Part shown: piece after piece, positions 8,805-18,885 of the stretch
Numbering within the stretch: the stretch's first letter is position 1
How the letters are laid out: each line of letters begins with the position of its first letter
NCBI GenBank assembly: GCA_025728545.1
Contig: JAOBJL010000001.1
Location: forward strand, 1 to 64,000
DNA length: 64,000 nt
Source: Candidatus Lightella neohaematopini
GTDB lineage: Bacteria > Pseudomonadota > Gammaproteobacteria > Enterobacterales > Enterobacteriaceae
Reading direction: 5' to 3'
Translations under genes and position numbers: made by a program
The notes under the pieces: model-generated
Told to the model about the DNA's origin: nothing
The model's input: only the letters and a program-made list of their open reading frames with translations
Databases searched by the model: none

Positions 8805-9995
8805 TTATCCAATTATTACTCCAGAAATAGCAGCTGATAATACACTAACTAATGTTGAACTATATACAAGATTAAATCCATATTTAGCAATTATATCCCC
8901 TTGATTTTTATCTAAACTTTTAATGGATCCAGATATTACACCTATAGAAGAAAAATTAGCAAATGATACTAAAAATACTGATAAAATACCTATAGATCTA
9001 GATGATAAATTATTAGACATATGTTTTAAATTCATCATAGCAACGAATTCATTTGATACTAATTTAGTTGCCATAATACTACCAGCGTTTATTATATCTT
9101 TCTTAGGAATACCTATAATCCAAGCAAATGGTGAAAAAATATAACCTAATAATTCTTGAAAATTAATACCTATTATTAAATTACATAAATAATTTATCAT
9201 AGATATTAATGATATAAATCCTATTAACATAGCTGCTATTACAATAGCTACCTTAAATCCTGTTATAATATAATCACTTAACATTTCAAAAAAACCTTTA
9301 TTTTCATGTAGACTTTTAATATTAATATCATAATCATAGTTTATATTATATGGATTTAATAATAATAATATAACAAAGGTACTAAATATATTTAAAATTA
9401 TTGCGGTAATGACATATTTTGGAGATAATATTCTTATATAAGAACCAATAATAGACATAGATACTGTTGACATAGCTGTAATTGCCATATTATGCATACG
9501 ATTTTTTGGTATTTTATATAGAATACTTTTATAAGCAATAAAATTTTCAGATTGTCCTAATATTAAAGAGCTAATAGCATTAAATGATTCTAATTTACCA
9601 ACACCGCTAATTTTTGATAAAATTGTCCCAACAGTAATTATTATTATAGGTAATATACGAATGTATTGTAGTATACCAATTAATACAGAAATAAATATAA
9701 TTGGACATAAAGCAGTTATAAAAAAAAATGCTAATTTATATTTATACATACCTCCAAATACAAATTCAGTTCCTGAAAATGCAAAAGTTAATAATTTGTT
9801 AAAAATATTTGATAATAAATTTATTAATATTAACCCAACTGATGAATTCAATAATATATATGCTAATAAAATCTCTATTAATAATAATTGTAGTATAAAT
9901 CTTACTTTAATATTCTTACGTTTTTTGTTTAAGATTGTTGTCAAAAATACTATTATAGTAATAGTTAATAAAAAATGTAAAAATTTAGAAAACAT
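8805..9995 (-). CDS. nupC: Concentrative nucleoside transporter NupC
   Basis: Inner-membrane proton/nucleoside symporter of the CNT family. At 396 residues it matches E. coli NupC (400). Many hydrophobic segments are seen, with the CNT signature GQSENFIAYK starting at 147, a KLVSNEFVAM block, and a Ser/Gly-rich end typical of the family. gltX and nupC are near neighbours in E. coli too. Being the only obvious solute transporter in 64 kb, it suggests import of host nucleosides that Udk and Tmk can use. Confidence 0.93.
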   Translation of the reverse strand: MFSKFLHFLLTITIIVFLTTILNKKRKNIKVRFILQLLLIEILLAYILLNSSVGLILINLLSNIFNKLLTFAFSGTEFVFGGMYKYKLAFFFITALCPIIFISVLIGILQYIRILPIIIITVGTILSKISGVGKLESFNAISSLILGQSENFIAYKSILYKIPKNRMHNMAITAMSTVSMSIIGSYIRILSPKYVITAIILNIFSTFVILLLLNPYNINYDYDINIKSLHENKGFFEMLSDYIITGFKVAIVIAAMLIGFISLISMINYLCNLIIGINFQELLGYIFSPFAWIIGIPKKDIINAGSIMATKLVSNEFVAMMNLKHMSNNLSSRSIGILSVFLVSFANFSSIGVISGSIKSLDKNQGDIIAKYGFNLVYSSTLVSVLSAAISGVIIG

Positions 9996-10381
9996 AAATA
10001 TCTCACTATCTAAGTTTTATTTAAAAGTTTGTAAATAAATTAATTATTTTTTAAATATAACATATTAATTAAAATAATTATTGTATTAATTATTATAGAA
10101 TAAATTAAAAAATTTAATAAGCGTTAAAAGAATAAACTAATTAAATAATATAGTAAAAATTACATTAATATATTTTATAAAATGTACATATAAAAATTAT
10201 ATTTATTAAATTAAATACTAATACTACTTACTAAGTAATAATTAATTAAAAATTTTATTATAAACTAAAACAGATTTAATAATTTAAAAAATTATATTAT
10301 TCTAACTTAATATTTACATAATTAATAATTTCATATACAATTAATGTTAGTTCCTAATTTAATTATTAATAAATCTTTATT
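9996..10381. other. Gene-free spacer nupC-prmB (386 nt)
   Basis: Extremely AT-rich spacer between divergent nupC and prmB with stops in every frame. No tRNA, hairpin with GC content or recognisable gene remnant was found. It must hold promoters for both flanking genes, but AT background makes motif calls meaningless. It may be eroded remains of genes that lie between nupC and prmB in relatives. Confidence 0.6.
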
Positions 10382-11287
10382 ATGTTATCAAAAATAGAAA
10401 TAAAAGAGCTACATTCTATATTAGATATAATAAGATGGATTTCTAGTAAATTAAATAATTCAAATGTTTGTTATGGACATGGGACTGATAATTCATGGGA
10501 TGAAGCTTTTTACTTAGTATTTAGTAGCTTAAATCTATCTATAGATACACCAAAAGAAGTATATCGTGCTAAGTTAACATCAAAAGAAAAAGATTATATA
10601 TTTAATTTAATTAATTTTCGTATTAATAAACGTATACCAGTACCATATTTAACTAATATAGCATGGTATTACGGATTAGAATTATTTGTTAATCGTAATG
10701 TAATTATCCCAAGATCACCAATAGGAAAATTAATTACTAATAAATTTTCTGGCATATTAAAATTTAAACCAAAATATATATTGGACATGTGTACTGGTAG
10801 TGGTTGTCTTGCTATACTAATAGCTAATATATATAAAAATGCTATAATTGATGCAGTAGACATATCTTATGATGCATTAGATGTAGCTGAAATAAACATA
10901 CAAAATTATAACCTAGAAAAACAAATTACACCAATTTATTCAGATTTATTCCAAATGTTATTACCTAATAACCAATACGATTTAATTATAGCAAATCCTC
11001 CTTATATAAGTAAAAAAGAAATAAATTATCTATCAAAAGAATTTCATTATGAACCAATAATTAGTTTATTATCTGGTAATAATAATTTATATATAATAAA
11101 TAAAATTATATATCATTCAAGTAAATATTTATGTAAAAATGGGTTATTATTTTGTGAAGTTGGAACAAATAAAAATAAATTAATTAAAGAACATCCAAAA
11201 ATATTATTCAATTGGATTAAGTTATATAACAATAATATTTTTTATTTAACAAAAGATCAACTTTTACATTATAAAAAATTATTGTAA
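10382..11287 (+). CDS. prmB: L3 glutamine methyltransferase PrmB
   Basis: Methylates a glutamine of ribosomal protein L3. The N-terminal YGHGTDNSWDEA block (31-42) is specific to PrmB and separates it from the release-factor enzyme PrmC. The SAM site LDMCTGSGCLAIL (134-146) and the catalytic NPPY (205-208) are intact. At 301 residues it is close to E. coli (310). It is followed by aroC after 45 bases, the E. coli order, and begins the long plus-strand run. Confidence 0.95.
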   Translation: MLSKIEIKELHSILDIIRWISSKLNNSNVCYGHGTDNSWDEAFYLVFSSLNLSIDTPKEVYRAKLTSKEKDYIFNLINFRINKRIPVPYLTNIAWYYGLELFVNRNVIIPRSPIGKLITNKFSGILKFKPKYILDMCTGSGCLAILIANIYKNAIIDAVDISYDALDVAEINIQNYNLEKQITPIYSDLFQMLLPNNQYDLIIANPPYISKKEINYLSKEFHYEPIISLLSGNNNLYIINKIIYHSSKYLCKNGLLFCEVGTNKNKLIKEHPKILFNWIKLYNNNIFYLTKDQLLHYKKLL

Positions 11288-11332
11288 AACCGTTAGCTAT
11301 GAATTTAATAAAAAATAAAATAATTTATATAT

Positions 11333-12397
11333 ATGGCTGGAAATAGTATTGGTCAATTGTTTCGTGTAACTACTTTTGGCGAATCACATGGTATTTGTAT
11401 AGGAGCTATAGTTGATGGAGTTCCTTCTGGAATTGATCTATGTGAAAAAGATTTACAGTATGATTTAAATCGTAGAAGGCCTGGAATATCTAAATTTGTT
11501 ACTCCAAGAAAAGAATTAGATCATGTAAAAATTTTATCTGGAGTTTTTAAAGGAAAAACTACCGGAACTAGTATAGGATTATTAATAATGAATTATGGAC
11601 ATAATTCTAATGAATATAAATATATAGAAAATATTTATAGACCTGGACATGCAGATTTTACTTATCATAAAAAATATGGATATTATGATTATAGAGGTGG
11701 TGGTAGAGCTTCAGCTAGAGAAACAGTTGTTAGAGTTGCTGCTGGAGCTATAGCTAAAAAATTTTTACTAAATTATTATAATATTATTATTAATGGATAT
11801 TTAACCCAAATTGGTAATATAAAATTTAATGCTCCAAATTTTTTAAAAATAAAAAATAATAAATTTTATTGCTTAAATAAAAATAAAATTTACAAACTTA
11901 ATAAGTTTTTAAATATGTTAAAAAAATCAGGAAATTCAGTAGGAGCAAAAGTTACAATTATAGCAAAAAATATACCAATTGGATTAGGAGAACCAGTATT
12001 TGATAAACTAAATGCAGATATTGCTCATGCATTAATGGGTATTGGTGCAGTTAAAGGAATAGAAATTGGTGATGGTTTTAAATTTGTTAGCATGTTAGGT
12101 AGTAATAGCAGAGATGAAATGCATCATAATGGTTTTATTAGTAATCATGCAGGTGGAATTTTAGGAGGAATTAGTAATGGACAACCTATTATTATTAATT
12201 TAGCTATTAAACCGACTTCTAGCATAAAAATACCAATAAAAACTATAAATCATGATAATACTAATGTTAATTTATCTAATCATGGGAGACATGATCCATG
12301 TATTGGTATTAGAATAATTCCAGTAGCTGAAGCTATGTTAGCAATTGTATTAATGGATCATATATTACGCCAACAGACACAATGTATAAATAAATAA
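11333..12397 (+). CDS. aroC: Chorismate synthase
   Basis: Converts EPSP to chorismate with reduced FMN, the last step of the shikimate pathway. Signature blocks are [18 protein letters not shown] at the start, [25 protein letters not shown] and a C-terminal [10 protein letters not shown]. At 354 residues it is nearly full length (361 in E. coli). With AroF and AroQ in this window it shows that chorismate synthesis is retained. Downstream of prmB as in E. coli. Confidence 0.97.
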   Translation: MAGNSIGQLFRVTTFGESHGICIGAIVDGVPSGIDLCEKDLQYDLNRRRPGISKFVTPRKELDHVKILSGVFKGKTTGTSIGLLIMNYGHNSNEYKYIENIYRPGHADFTYHKKYGYYDYRGGGRASARETVVRVAAGAIAKKFLLNYYNIIINGYLTQIGNIKFNAPNFLKIKNNKFYCLNKNKIYKLNKFLNMLKKSGNSVGAKVTIIAKNIPIGLGEPVFDKLNADIAHALMGIGAVKGIEIGDGFKFVSMLGSNSRDEMHHNGFISNHAGGILGGISNGQPIIINLAIKPTSSIKIPIKTINHDNTNVNLSNHGRHDPCIGIRIIPVAEAMLAIVLMDHILRQQTQCINK

Positions 12398-12520
12398 TAT
12401 AAAATTTACTAATATTAAATAATCGTATTACTTTAAATATTAATTATGTAAGACTATTATTTAATATAATAAATTATTTATGTATTATAATTAGATTATT
12501 AACTAATTATTACAACACAT

Positions 12521-12526
12521 AGAGGT
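12521..12526 (+). promoter_or_regulatory. Strong ribosome binding site of fabB
   Basis: AGAGGT lies five bases before the fabB ATG. A Shine-Dalgarno this complete is rare in this genome, where most starts have none, and it fixes the fabB start. Confidence 0.7.
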
Positions 12527-12531
12527 AATCA

Positions 12532-13740
12532 ATGAAACGTTCGGTAATTACCGGATTAGGTATTATATCAAGTATTGGTAATAATAAAAAAGAAGTAATA
12601 AAATCATTAAAAAACGGTACATCAGGAATTACTTTTTCCCAAGAATTAAAAGATTCTGGTATGCGTAGTCATGTTTGGGGAAATATTAAATTAAATACTA
12701 AAAATATCATTGATAGAAAAATATCTCGTTTTATGAGTGATGCTTCCATTTACGCTTATTTATCTATGGAACAAGCTATTATAGATGCTAATTTACCAAA
12801 AGAAATGATATCTAATAATCGTACTGGATTAATTGTTGGTTCTGGTGGCGGATCACCTAAAAATCAAGTTATTGGTTCCATTAATATGAAATCTAAAGGG
12901 CTAAAAGGAGTTAGTCCATATTTAGTAACAAAAGCTATGTCTTCTGGAATATCTGCTTGTTTATCAACTTTCTTTGGAATAAGAGGGGTAAGTTATTCTA
13001 TTAGTTCAGCTTGTGCTACCTCAGCACATTGTATTGGTCACGCTATGGAAATTATTAAATATGGTAAACAAGATATAATTTTTGCAGGGGGTGGAGAAGA
13101 ATTATGTTGGGAAATGGCTTGTGAATTTGATGCTATGGGTGCTTTATCTACTAAATATAATGCAATACCAGAAAAAGCATCTCGAGTATACGATGCCAAC
13201 AGAGATGGTTTTGTAATAGCTGGTGGAGGTGGTATTATAGTAATAGAAGAATTAGAACATGCTATATCTCGTAATGCTCATATATATGCTGAAATTATTG
13301 GTTATGGGGCTACATCTGATGGTATTAGTATGGTTATACCATCTGGAGATGGTGCTATACGTTGTATGAAAATGGCATTAAAGAATGTTAATACTTCAGT
13401 AGATTATATTAATGTTCATGGAACATCAACAGTATTAGGTGATATAAAAGAATTAGAAGCTATACAAAAAACATTTGGCAATAAACATCCAGCATTTTCA
13501 TCAACTAAATCTATGACAGGACATTCATTAGGAGCAGCTGGAGTACATGAAGTAATATTTACATTATTAATGTTAGAAAATAATTTTATTGCTCCTAGTA
13601 TTAATATAGAAATATTAGATCCAAAAGCAAAAAATATGAATTTAGTAACAAAAACAACCAATTGTTTGTTAAAAACAGTTATGAGTAATAGTTTTGGATT
13701 TGGTGGAACTAATGCTTCATTAGTAATGAGAAAAATATAA
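12532..13740 (+). CDS. fabB: 3-oxoacyl-ACP synthase I (FabB)
   Basis: Elongating condensing enzyme of type II fatty acid synthesis. The catalytic triad is visible: Cys161 in SSACATSAH, His296 in [11 protein letters not shown] and His331 in [11 protein letters not shown], with Lys326. At 402 residues it matches E. coli FabB (406). FabB rather than FabF is supported by position: E. coli fabB lies between aroC and truA, and fabF is absent from its usual site after acpP. It is therefore the only elongation synthase in the window. It is less AT-biased than its neighbours. Confidence 0.95.
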   Translation: MKRSVITGLGIISSIGNNKKEVIKSLKNGTSGITFSQELKDSGMRSHVWGNIKLNTKNIIDRKISRFMSDASIYAYLSMEQAIIDANLPKEMISNNRTGLIVGSGGGSPKNQVIGSINMKSKGLKGVSPYLVTKAMSSGISACLSTFFGIRGVSYSISSACATSAHCIGHAMEIIKYGKQDIIFAGGGEELCWEMACEFDAMGALSTKYNAIPEKASRVYDANRDGFVIAGGGGIIVIEELEHAISRNAHIYAEIIGYGATSDGISMVIPSGDGAIRCMKMALKNVNTSVDYINVHGTSTVLGDIKELEAIQKTFGNKHPAFSSTKSMTGHSLGAAGVHEVIFTLLMLENNFIAPSINIEILDPKAKNMNLVTKTTNCLLKTVMSNSFGFGGTNASLVMRKI

Positions 13741-13935
13741 CTATAAAAATTTTAATAAACGAAAATATATTATATATTAAATTATTATTTAATCAATTAA
13801 TTAAATAATTTGGTAAGTATTTTATAAATATCACTAAAAATATTATATGATACAGATGTTTTAATAATTAGATCTGTTATAAACATTAATCAATAATTAC
13901 TAAAAAATAATTTATTAAAATTTATATAATTAATG

Positions 13936-13966
13936 AATTAAGAATTAACTACATTAATTCTTAATT
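13936..13966. repeat. Perfect 13-bp inverted repeat, 5-nt loop
   Basis: Arms 13936-13948 (AATTAAGAATTAA) and 13954-13966 are exact reverse complements around CTACA. It lies 196 bases after fabB and has no following T-run on either strand, so it is not a standard terminator. Function unknown. Confidence 0.75.
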
Positions 13967-14343
13967 TCAAAAATATAAAAAATAAAATTATCTACTATTA
14001 GAAACTATACTGTAAGTATAATAACTAAATATATTTTCTATAATATATATATTTTAAAGAATAAATAATTTTTATATGATAAAATAGTTAGTATAATTAA
14101 TACTAATAATATTAATAATTATTTATATGTAGATTAAGTTTATATAGTACAACATTATATAATTTATTATTAAATAGGTAATAGTTGTAATTTAATATTA
14201 TTAAATAATTTAGTTATTAAATACAGAATAATTCATTACATACTACTGTAATTAAGTATGATGAATATATTATTATTTATCCAATCTAATTGTATAACAT
14301 ATTATACGATGATATCGTAATCAATATTAATAAGGAATTAGAA

Positions 14344-14418
14344 ATGGATAATAAATTTTCATTAAACATAATAAATGATAATAAGTTGGTATGTATTATT
14401 TTAGATATTTTAGAATAA
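14344..14418 (+). other. Possible 24-codon ORF or gene-start relic
   Basis: ATG preceded by AAGGA at 14332-14336 with 7-base spacing, one of the better ribosome binding sites in the window, followed by 24 codons and TAA. The peptide begins MDNKFSLNII and contains KLVCIILDI. It weakly resembles the first residues of enoyl-CoA hydratase/3-hydroxyacyl-CoA dehydrogenases (FadJ-like FTLNV start), so it may be the stump of a decayed gene. A functional small protein cannot be excluded. Confidence 0.25.
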
Positions 14419-14877
14419 ATTTATATTAGTATGATTTATTTTTAATAAAACTATTATTAATATTCTTATATTAAGAAGACTATATTAAATAATAAATAAA
14501 TGTAATAATTAAAACATTTAATAACTGTATTAATTTTTTTAATATTAACTTAAATAAGAACCAGTGTAAACTATTATTATCTTATAATCAAGCACAATAT
14601 AAATTATATTTTATTAAGTGATAATACTTTAACAATATTAGTTATTAAAATATACAATATAAAAAAGTAATGATATTTAATTAAAAATATAATTATTAAC
14701 TATGATAATTTTGATTTACTAAAACATAATTATAAATAGCATAATGAATACTAAATAATTAGTATTATATTTAATAATATTAGTTTATTTAATAAATTTT
14801 TTAAGTATTATATTTATTATTAGATAATAAATTATAATTATATAATCTATGTTTAAATTAATTATTTTAAATTAAAA

Positions 14878-15657
14878 ATGAAACTAGCATTCGGTGTTGA
14901 ATATGATGGTACCAAATACTATGGTTGGCAAAAACAAAAAAACCTACCTAGCATACAAGAAGAAATAGAAAAAGCAATATTTAGTATAACTAATGAAAAA
15001 ATTGATATTTTTTGTGCTGGAAGAACAGATGCCGGAGTACATGCTATTGGACAAGTAATTCATTTTACAACAAATACTAATTTACCAGATAGAGCTTGGA
15101 TAATGGGGATGAATACTAATTTACCTAACGATATTTCCATTAAATGGATTAAAAGAGTACCAGATTCATTTCATGCTAGGTATAGTGCTTATGCGAGAAG
15201 ATATCAATATATTATATATAATAATAAGATACGTTCATCTTTGTATTGCAATAAAGTTAACCATATATATTATTTATTAAATGAATATAGTATGAAAAAG
15301 GCAGCAAGTTACTTAATAGGAAAACATAATTTTATTTCAATTAAACAATCAGATTGTCAATCTAAATCATCATGGAGAAAAATATACAATCTTTCTATTA
15401 ATAGATATGGCCATTATTTAATAATTGATATTAAAGCAAATTCATTTTTATATCATATGGTAAGAAATATTGTAGGAATATTATTAGATATTGGTTCTGG
15501 AAAAAAATCAATTAGTTGGATAAAAAATATTATTAGTGTAAATAAAAAAAATAATTTTATTAAAACTGCTTCAGCAAACGGTTTATATTTAATATTAGTA
15601 TATTATCCACGTAAATTTTTAATTCCAAGATACTTTAATGTTAAATATTTTTTTTAA
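14878..15657 (+). CDS. truA: tRNA pseudouridine synthase TruA
   Basis: Makes pseudouridine at positions 38-40 of the tRNA anticodon arm. The family signature CAGRTDAGVHA holds the nucleophile Asp51. At 259 residues it is slightly shorter than E. coli (270). The start aligns with the E. coli pattern LAFGVEYDGTKYYGWQ. The order truA-accD-folC reproduces E. coli with dedA deleted. Confidence 0.96.
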   Translation: MKLAFGVEYDGTKYYGWQKQKNLPSIQEEIEKAIFSITNEKIDIFCAGRTDAGVHAIGQVIHFTTNTNLPDRAWIMGMNTNLPNDISIKWIKRVPDSFHARYSAYARRYQYIIYNNKIRSSLYCNKVNHIYYLLNEYSMKKAASYLIGKHNFISIKQSDCQSKSSWRKIYNLSINRYGHYLIIDIKANSFLYHMVRNIVGILLDIGSGKKSISWIKNIISVNKKNNFIKTASANGLYLILVYYPRKFLIPRYFNVKYFF

Positions 15658-15692
15658 AAATTAATAAAATTTTACTATAATTTATAATTTAT

Positions 15693-16550
15693 ATGAATTG
15701 GATTAATAAAATTATAAACAAAAATATTAAAGTAACTAACAAATCATATATACCAAATAATATATGGACAAAATGTGATAATTGTAATCAGATTCTTTAC
15801 AAAAAAGAATTAATAAAAAATTTAAATGTATGTCCTAAATGTGATTATCATATGTATATATCAGCTAGATTAAGATTAAATACATTTTTAGATAAAAATA
15901 AAAAATTAGAGTTAGGTACTAATATTATAGATAAAGATATATTTAATTTTAAAGATAGAATAAAGTATAAAGATCGTATAATAATGGCAAAAAAATTAAC
16001 TAAAGAATATAATTCACTAATAGTTATTAAAGGAACATTATATAATATGCCAGTAATATCTTTATCATTTGAATTCAAATTTATCGGTGGTTCTATGTCC
16101 GTTGCAGTAGGTGAAAAATTTCTAATGGCTGTTAATCAATCATTAAAAGATAATTGTCCGTTAATATGTTTTATTGCAAGTGGTGGAGCTAGAATACAAG
16201 AAGATATATTAGCTCTTATGCAAATGGCTAAAGTTAGCGCTGCAATATATTATTTAAAAGAAAAATGTTTACCTTACATTACAATATTAACTAATCCAAC
16301 TATGGGTGGTGTTTTTGCAAGTTTAGCAATGTTAGGTGATATTAATATTGCTGAACCAAAAGCATTAATTGGTTTCACTGGATCAAGTATTATAGAAAAA
16401 ACTATACATAAAAAATTACCAGATAATTTTCAAAAAAGTGAGTTTTTATTAGATAAAGGAGCAATAGATTTAATAATACATAGACTAGATATACGAATAC
16501 GTGTAGCTAGAATATTAGCAAAATTAACTCATAGAACATATCCAAAATAG
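15693..16550 (+). CDS. accD: Acetyl-CoA carboxylase carboxyltransferase beta subunit
   Basis: Beta half of the carboxyltransferase making malonyl-CoA. An N-terminal zinc ribbon is intact (Cys28, Cys31, Cys47, Cys50), followed by the crotonase-like carboxyltransferase fold with [16 protein letters not shown] and [12 protein letters not shown] motifs. At 285 residues it lacks only a short C-terminal piece relative to E. coli (304). It needs AccA, which is not in this window; AccB and AccC are at 36 kb. folC follows after five bases. Confidence 0.96.
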   Translation: MNWINKIINKNIKVTNKSYIPNNIWTKCDNCNQILYKKELIKNLNVCPKCDYHMYISARLRLNTFLDKNKKLELGTNIIDKDIFNFKDRIKYKDRIIMAKKLTKEYNSLIVIKGTLYNMPVISLSFEFKFIGGSMSVAVGEKFLMAVNQSLKDNCPLICFIASGGARIQEDILALMQMAKVSAAIYYLKEKCLPYITILTNPTMGGVFASLAMLGDINIAEPKALIGFTGSSIIEKTIHKKLPDNFQKSEFLLDKGAIDLIIHRLDIRIRVARILAKLTHRTYPK

Positions 16551-16555
16551 TTTAT

Positions 16556-17818
16556 ATGATTAATAATTGGTTAAATTACATTAGTAACATACATTATAAA
16601 GAAATTGATTTAACATTAGATAGAATATTTTTTGTAGCTAATAAGTTAGATATATTACCTTTAGCACCATTTGTTATTACTGTGAGTGGTACTAATGGTA
16701 AAGGTACAACTTGTCGTCTAATAGAATTAATATTACTTCATAGAGGTATGCGTGTTGGTGTATATAATTCACCACATTTAATAAATTATAAAGAAAGAAT
16801 TAGAATTAACGGTAAAGAATTAAGTAATTCAGTACATATTAAATCATTTAATATTATAAATTATGTTAGAAAATTAACTTCATTAAGTTATTTTGAATTT
16901 ACTACTTTATCAGCATTACATATATTTAGTCAATTTAAATTAGATGTAGTAATATTAGAAGTTGGATTAGGTGGTAGATTAGATGCAACTAATATTGTTA
17001 ACACTAATTTAGCCATAATTACAAATATAGACTTAGATCACACTAAATTTTTAGGATTAACTAGAAATGACATTGCTAAAGAAAAATCTGGTATATTTCG
17101 TTCTAATGTAGTAGCAGTTATAGGTGATAATGATATACCAATTAGTGTTTATGAAATAGCAGATACTATTGGTACTATATTATATCGTTATAAGTATGAT
17201 TGGTGGTTAATACATAATAATAATTATTGGTGTTGGCAGGATCATAATAAAAAATTGAATAACTTACCAATACCTATAAATATTCCAATAAAAAATGCAG
17301 CTATAGCTATAGCTGTTATAAATAAATTACCATTTCTTATAAAAAGAGAAAATATTTGTTATGGTTTAGTTAATGCTTGGTTACCTGGTCGGTTTAATGT
17401 AATTAATATAAATCCATATATTATTTTAGATGTAGCACATAATTTTCATGCTATCAAATATTTAATTAATTTTTTAAAAAAATTACCAATATCAGGCAAA
17501 ATACATGTATTAATAGGTATATTTCGTGATAAAGATTTTATAAAAATAATTAATATACTTAATCCATTAGTTAATAAATGGTATTGTACTAATATTAAAC
17601 ATCATAGATCAGCAAATTGTATTGATTTAATTAAACATACTAATACTAATAGTTTATCATTTAATAATATTAGTGAAGCTTGGTATTATATGATAAATAG
17701 TATTAATTATAATGATGTAGCTATAGTATTAGGATCATTTATAACTGTTAGTAATATTATGAAAATAATTAATAGTAAAAGATGTTTTATATTTAATTCT
17801 AATAAAAAAATTATTTGA
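16556..17818 (+). CDS. folC: Folylpolyglutamate / dihydrofolate synthase
   Basis: Adds glutamate to dihydropteroate and then to folates, a Mur-ligase-type ATP enzyme. The P-loop VSGTNGKGTT (43-52), the EVGLGGRLDATN block and the C-terminal domain with ILDVAHNFHA are intact. At 420 residues it is full length (422 in E. coli). With pabB and pabC in the same window it supports folate production. ATG six bases after the accD stop region. Confidence 0.95.
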   Translation: MINNWLNYISNIHYKEIDLTLDRIFFVANKLDILPLAPFVITVSGTNGKGTTCRLIELILLHRGMRVGVYNSPHLINYKERIRINGKELSNSVHIKSFNIINYVRKLTSLSYFEFTTLSALHIFSQFKLDVVILEVGLGGRLDATNIVNTNLAIITNIDLDHTKFLGLTRNDIAKEKSGIFRSNVVAVIGDNDIPISVYEIADTIGTILYRYKYDWWLIHNNNYWCWQDHNKKLNNLPIPINIPIKNAAIAIAVINKLPFLIKRENICYGLVNAWLPGRFNVININPYIILDVAHNFHAIKYLINFLKKLPISGKIHVLIGIFRDKDFIKIINILNPLVNKWYCTNIKHHRSANCIDLIKHTNTNSLSFNNISEAWYYMINSINYNDVAIVLGSFITVSNIMKIINSKRCFIFNSNKKII

Positions 17819-18491
17819 TAATATGATTTCTATCAGTATTTTTTATAGTTAAAAAACATAATTATTTTTAATAGTCAATTAATAATTTATTAATATATAA
17901 ATACATTAAAAAATTAACTATTACTATTAGTGAATTAAATAAAATAATTTATAGAATAAGATTATTATAAATATTATAAAAAATATGATAAATATGCAAA
18001 CGTATTTAATTATAAATAACGTATTTAAAAGCTATAAAATTATAAATAAATCTATCAATAAAAAGTAAAAACTATTAAATATAATATGTAAACAATAATA
18101 TTTCTGTAAGTATTAGTTTTGAGTTATTTAATATTCATATGTTTTATTAAAAAATATTATCTGGAATAGCTAATAGTTATAATGATAGTTTAATTATTAA
18201 AGTATTTTTACGTAATACTAAAAGAAAGAAAAATATTATTTTTAACTATAAAGAGATACTATTATATTAGTTATTTAAAATTATTATTATATATCAAAAT
18301 TAGAAATAATTATTTATTTATTAACAATATTTTTTTTATTTTTATTTTAAAAATATTAATGATATAATTAACTATTTTATAAATCGTATTTAAATTTCTT
18401 AATATAAAATTATCTAATAATTTATTTTTATGTTAGAAGTAATACATAAATAATAAATTTTATTATTAGATAAGTTTTAAATGGAATATAT
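17819..18491. other. Gene-free spacer folC-nuoA (673 nt)
   Basis: Very AT-rich with stops in all frames. This is a rearrangement junction, because folC and nuoA are not adjacent in E. coli, and genes such as dedD, cvpA and purF that follow folC there are gone. It must carry the nuo operon promoter. A 12-bp inverted repeat lies just ahead of nuoA (18410-18473). No RNA gene recognised. Confidence 0.6.
18410..18473. repeat. 12-bp inverted repeat upstream of nuoA
   Basis: Arms 18410-18421 (TTATCTAATAAT) and 18462-18473 are exact reverse complements separated by 40 bases, ending 18 bases before the nuoA ATG. If transcribed it would fold into a stem close to the nuoA ribosome entry site. Such repeats also arise by chance in AT-only DNA. 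Confidence 0.5.
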
Positions 18492-18878
18492 ATGCTACAT
18501 ATCTATATTATCAATAATTTTTTTTATTTGTTTATTACATTAGTTATTATTTCTTTGATATTATGTTTTATAATATTATTTATTAAATTTTTATTAAAAA
18601 ATTATTTACAATTTATAGATACAAAAAATAAAAATATACCATTTGAAAGTGGTATTAATCCTATAGGTCTTTCTAGATCTTATGTAAGTAATAAATTTTA
18701 TTTAATATCTATAATATTTACATTATTTGATACTGAATGTATTTATTTATATATCTGGTCTATTAATGCTATTAATTTAGGTTGGAATATTTTTTTTTGT
18801 ATGATACTATTTATGATCACTATCTTAGTTAGTTTATTTTATATTATACATAATAATGTTTTTGAGTTTGATAAGTAG
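18492..18878 (+). CDS. nuoA: NADH-quinone oxidoreductase subunit A
   Basis: Membrane subunit of Complex I at the junction with the peripheral arm. Three transmembrane helices are evident, with the conserved loop NIPFESGINPIG and the helix-2 acidic pair in FTLFDTECIYLY. At 128 residues it is shorter than E. coli (147) at both ends. First gene of the complete nuoA-N operon; nuoB follows after seven bases. Confidence 0.93.
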   Translation: MLHIYIINNFFYLFITLVIISLILCFIILFIKFLLKNYLQFIDTKNKNIPFESGINPIGLSRSYVSNKFYLISIIFTLFDTECIYLYIWSINAINLGWNIFFCMILFMITILVSLFYIIHNNVFEFDK

Positions 18879-18885
18879 ATAATAA

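Larger units (their letters stand above)
13741..14877. other. Gene-free region fabB-truA (1.1 kb), likely gene relics
   Basis: No open frame of useful length. In E. coli this interval holds mnmC, flk, pdxB and usg, so the stretch is most simply their decayed remains; I could not align any fragment confidently. It contains a perfect hairpin (13936-13966) and a 24-codon open frame with a good ribosome binding site (14344-14418). No tRNA was found. Confidence 0.6.

Noticed and set aside
9661..10038. 125-codon plus-strand ORF over the start of nupC
   Set aside because: Opposite strand of a well-supported transporter gene; no recognisable motifs. A shadow.
14344..14418. A firm FadJ pseudogene call
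   Set aside because: Similarity covers only about 16 residues, and in E. coli fadJ lies upstream of prmB, not between fabB and truA.
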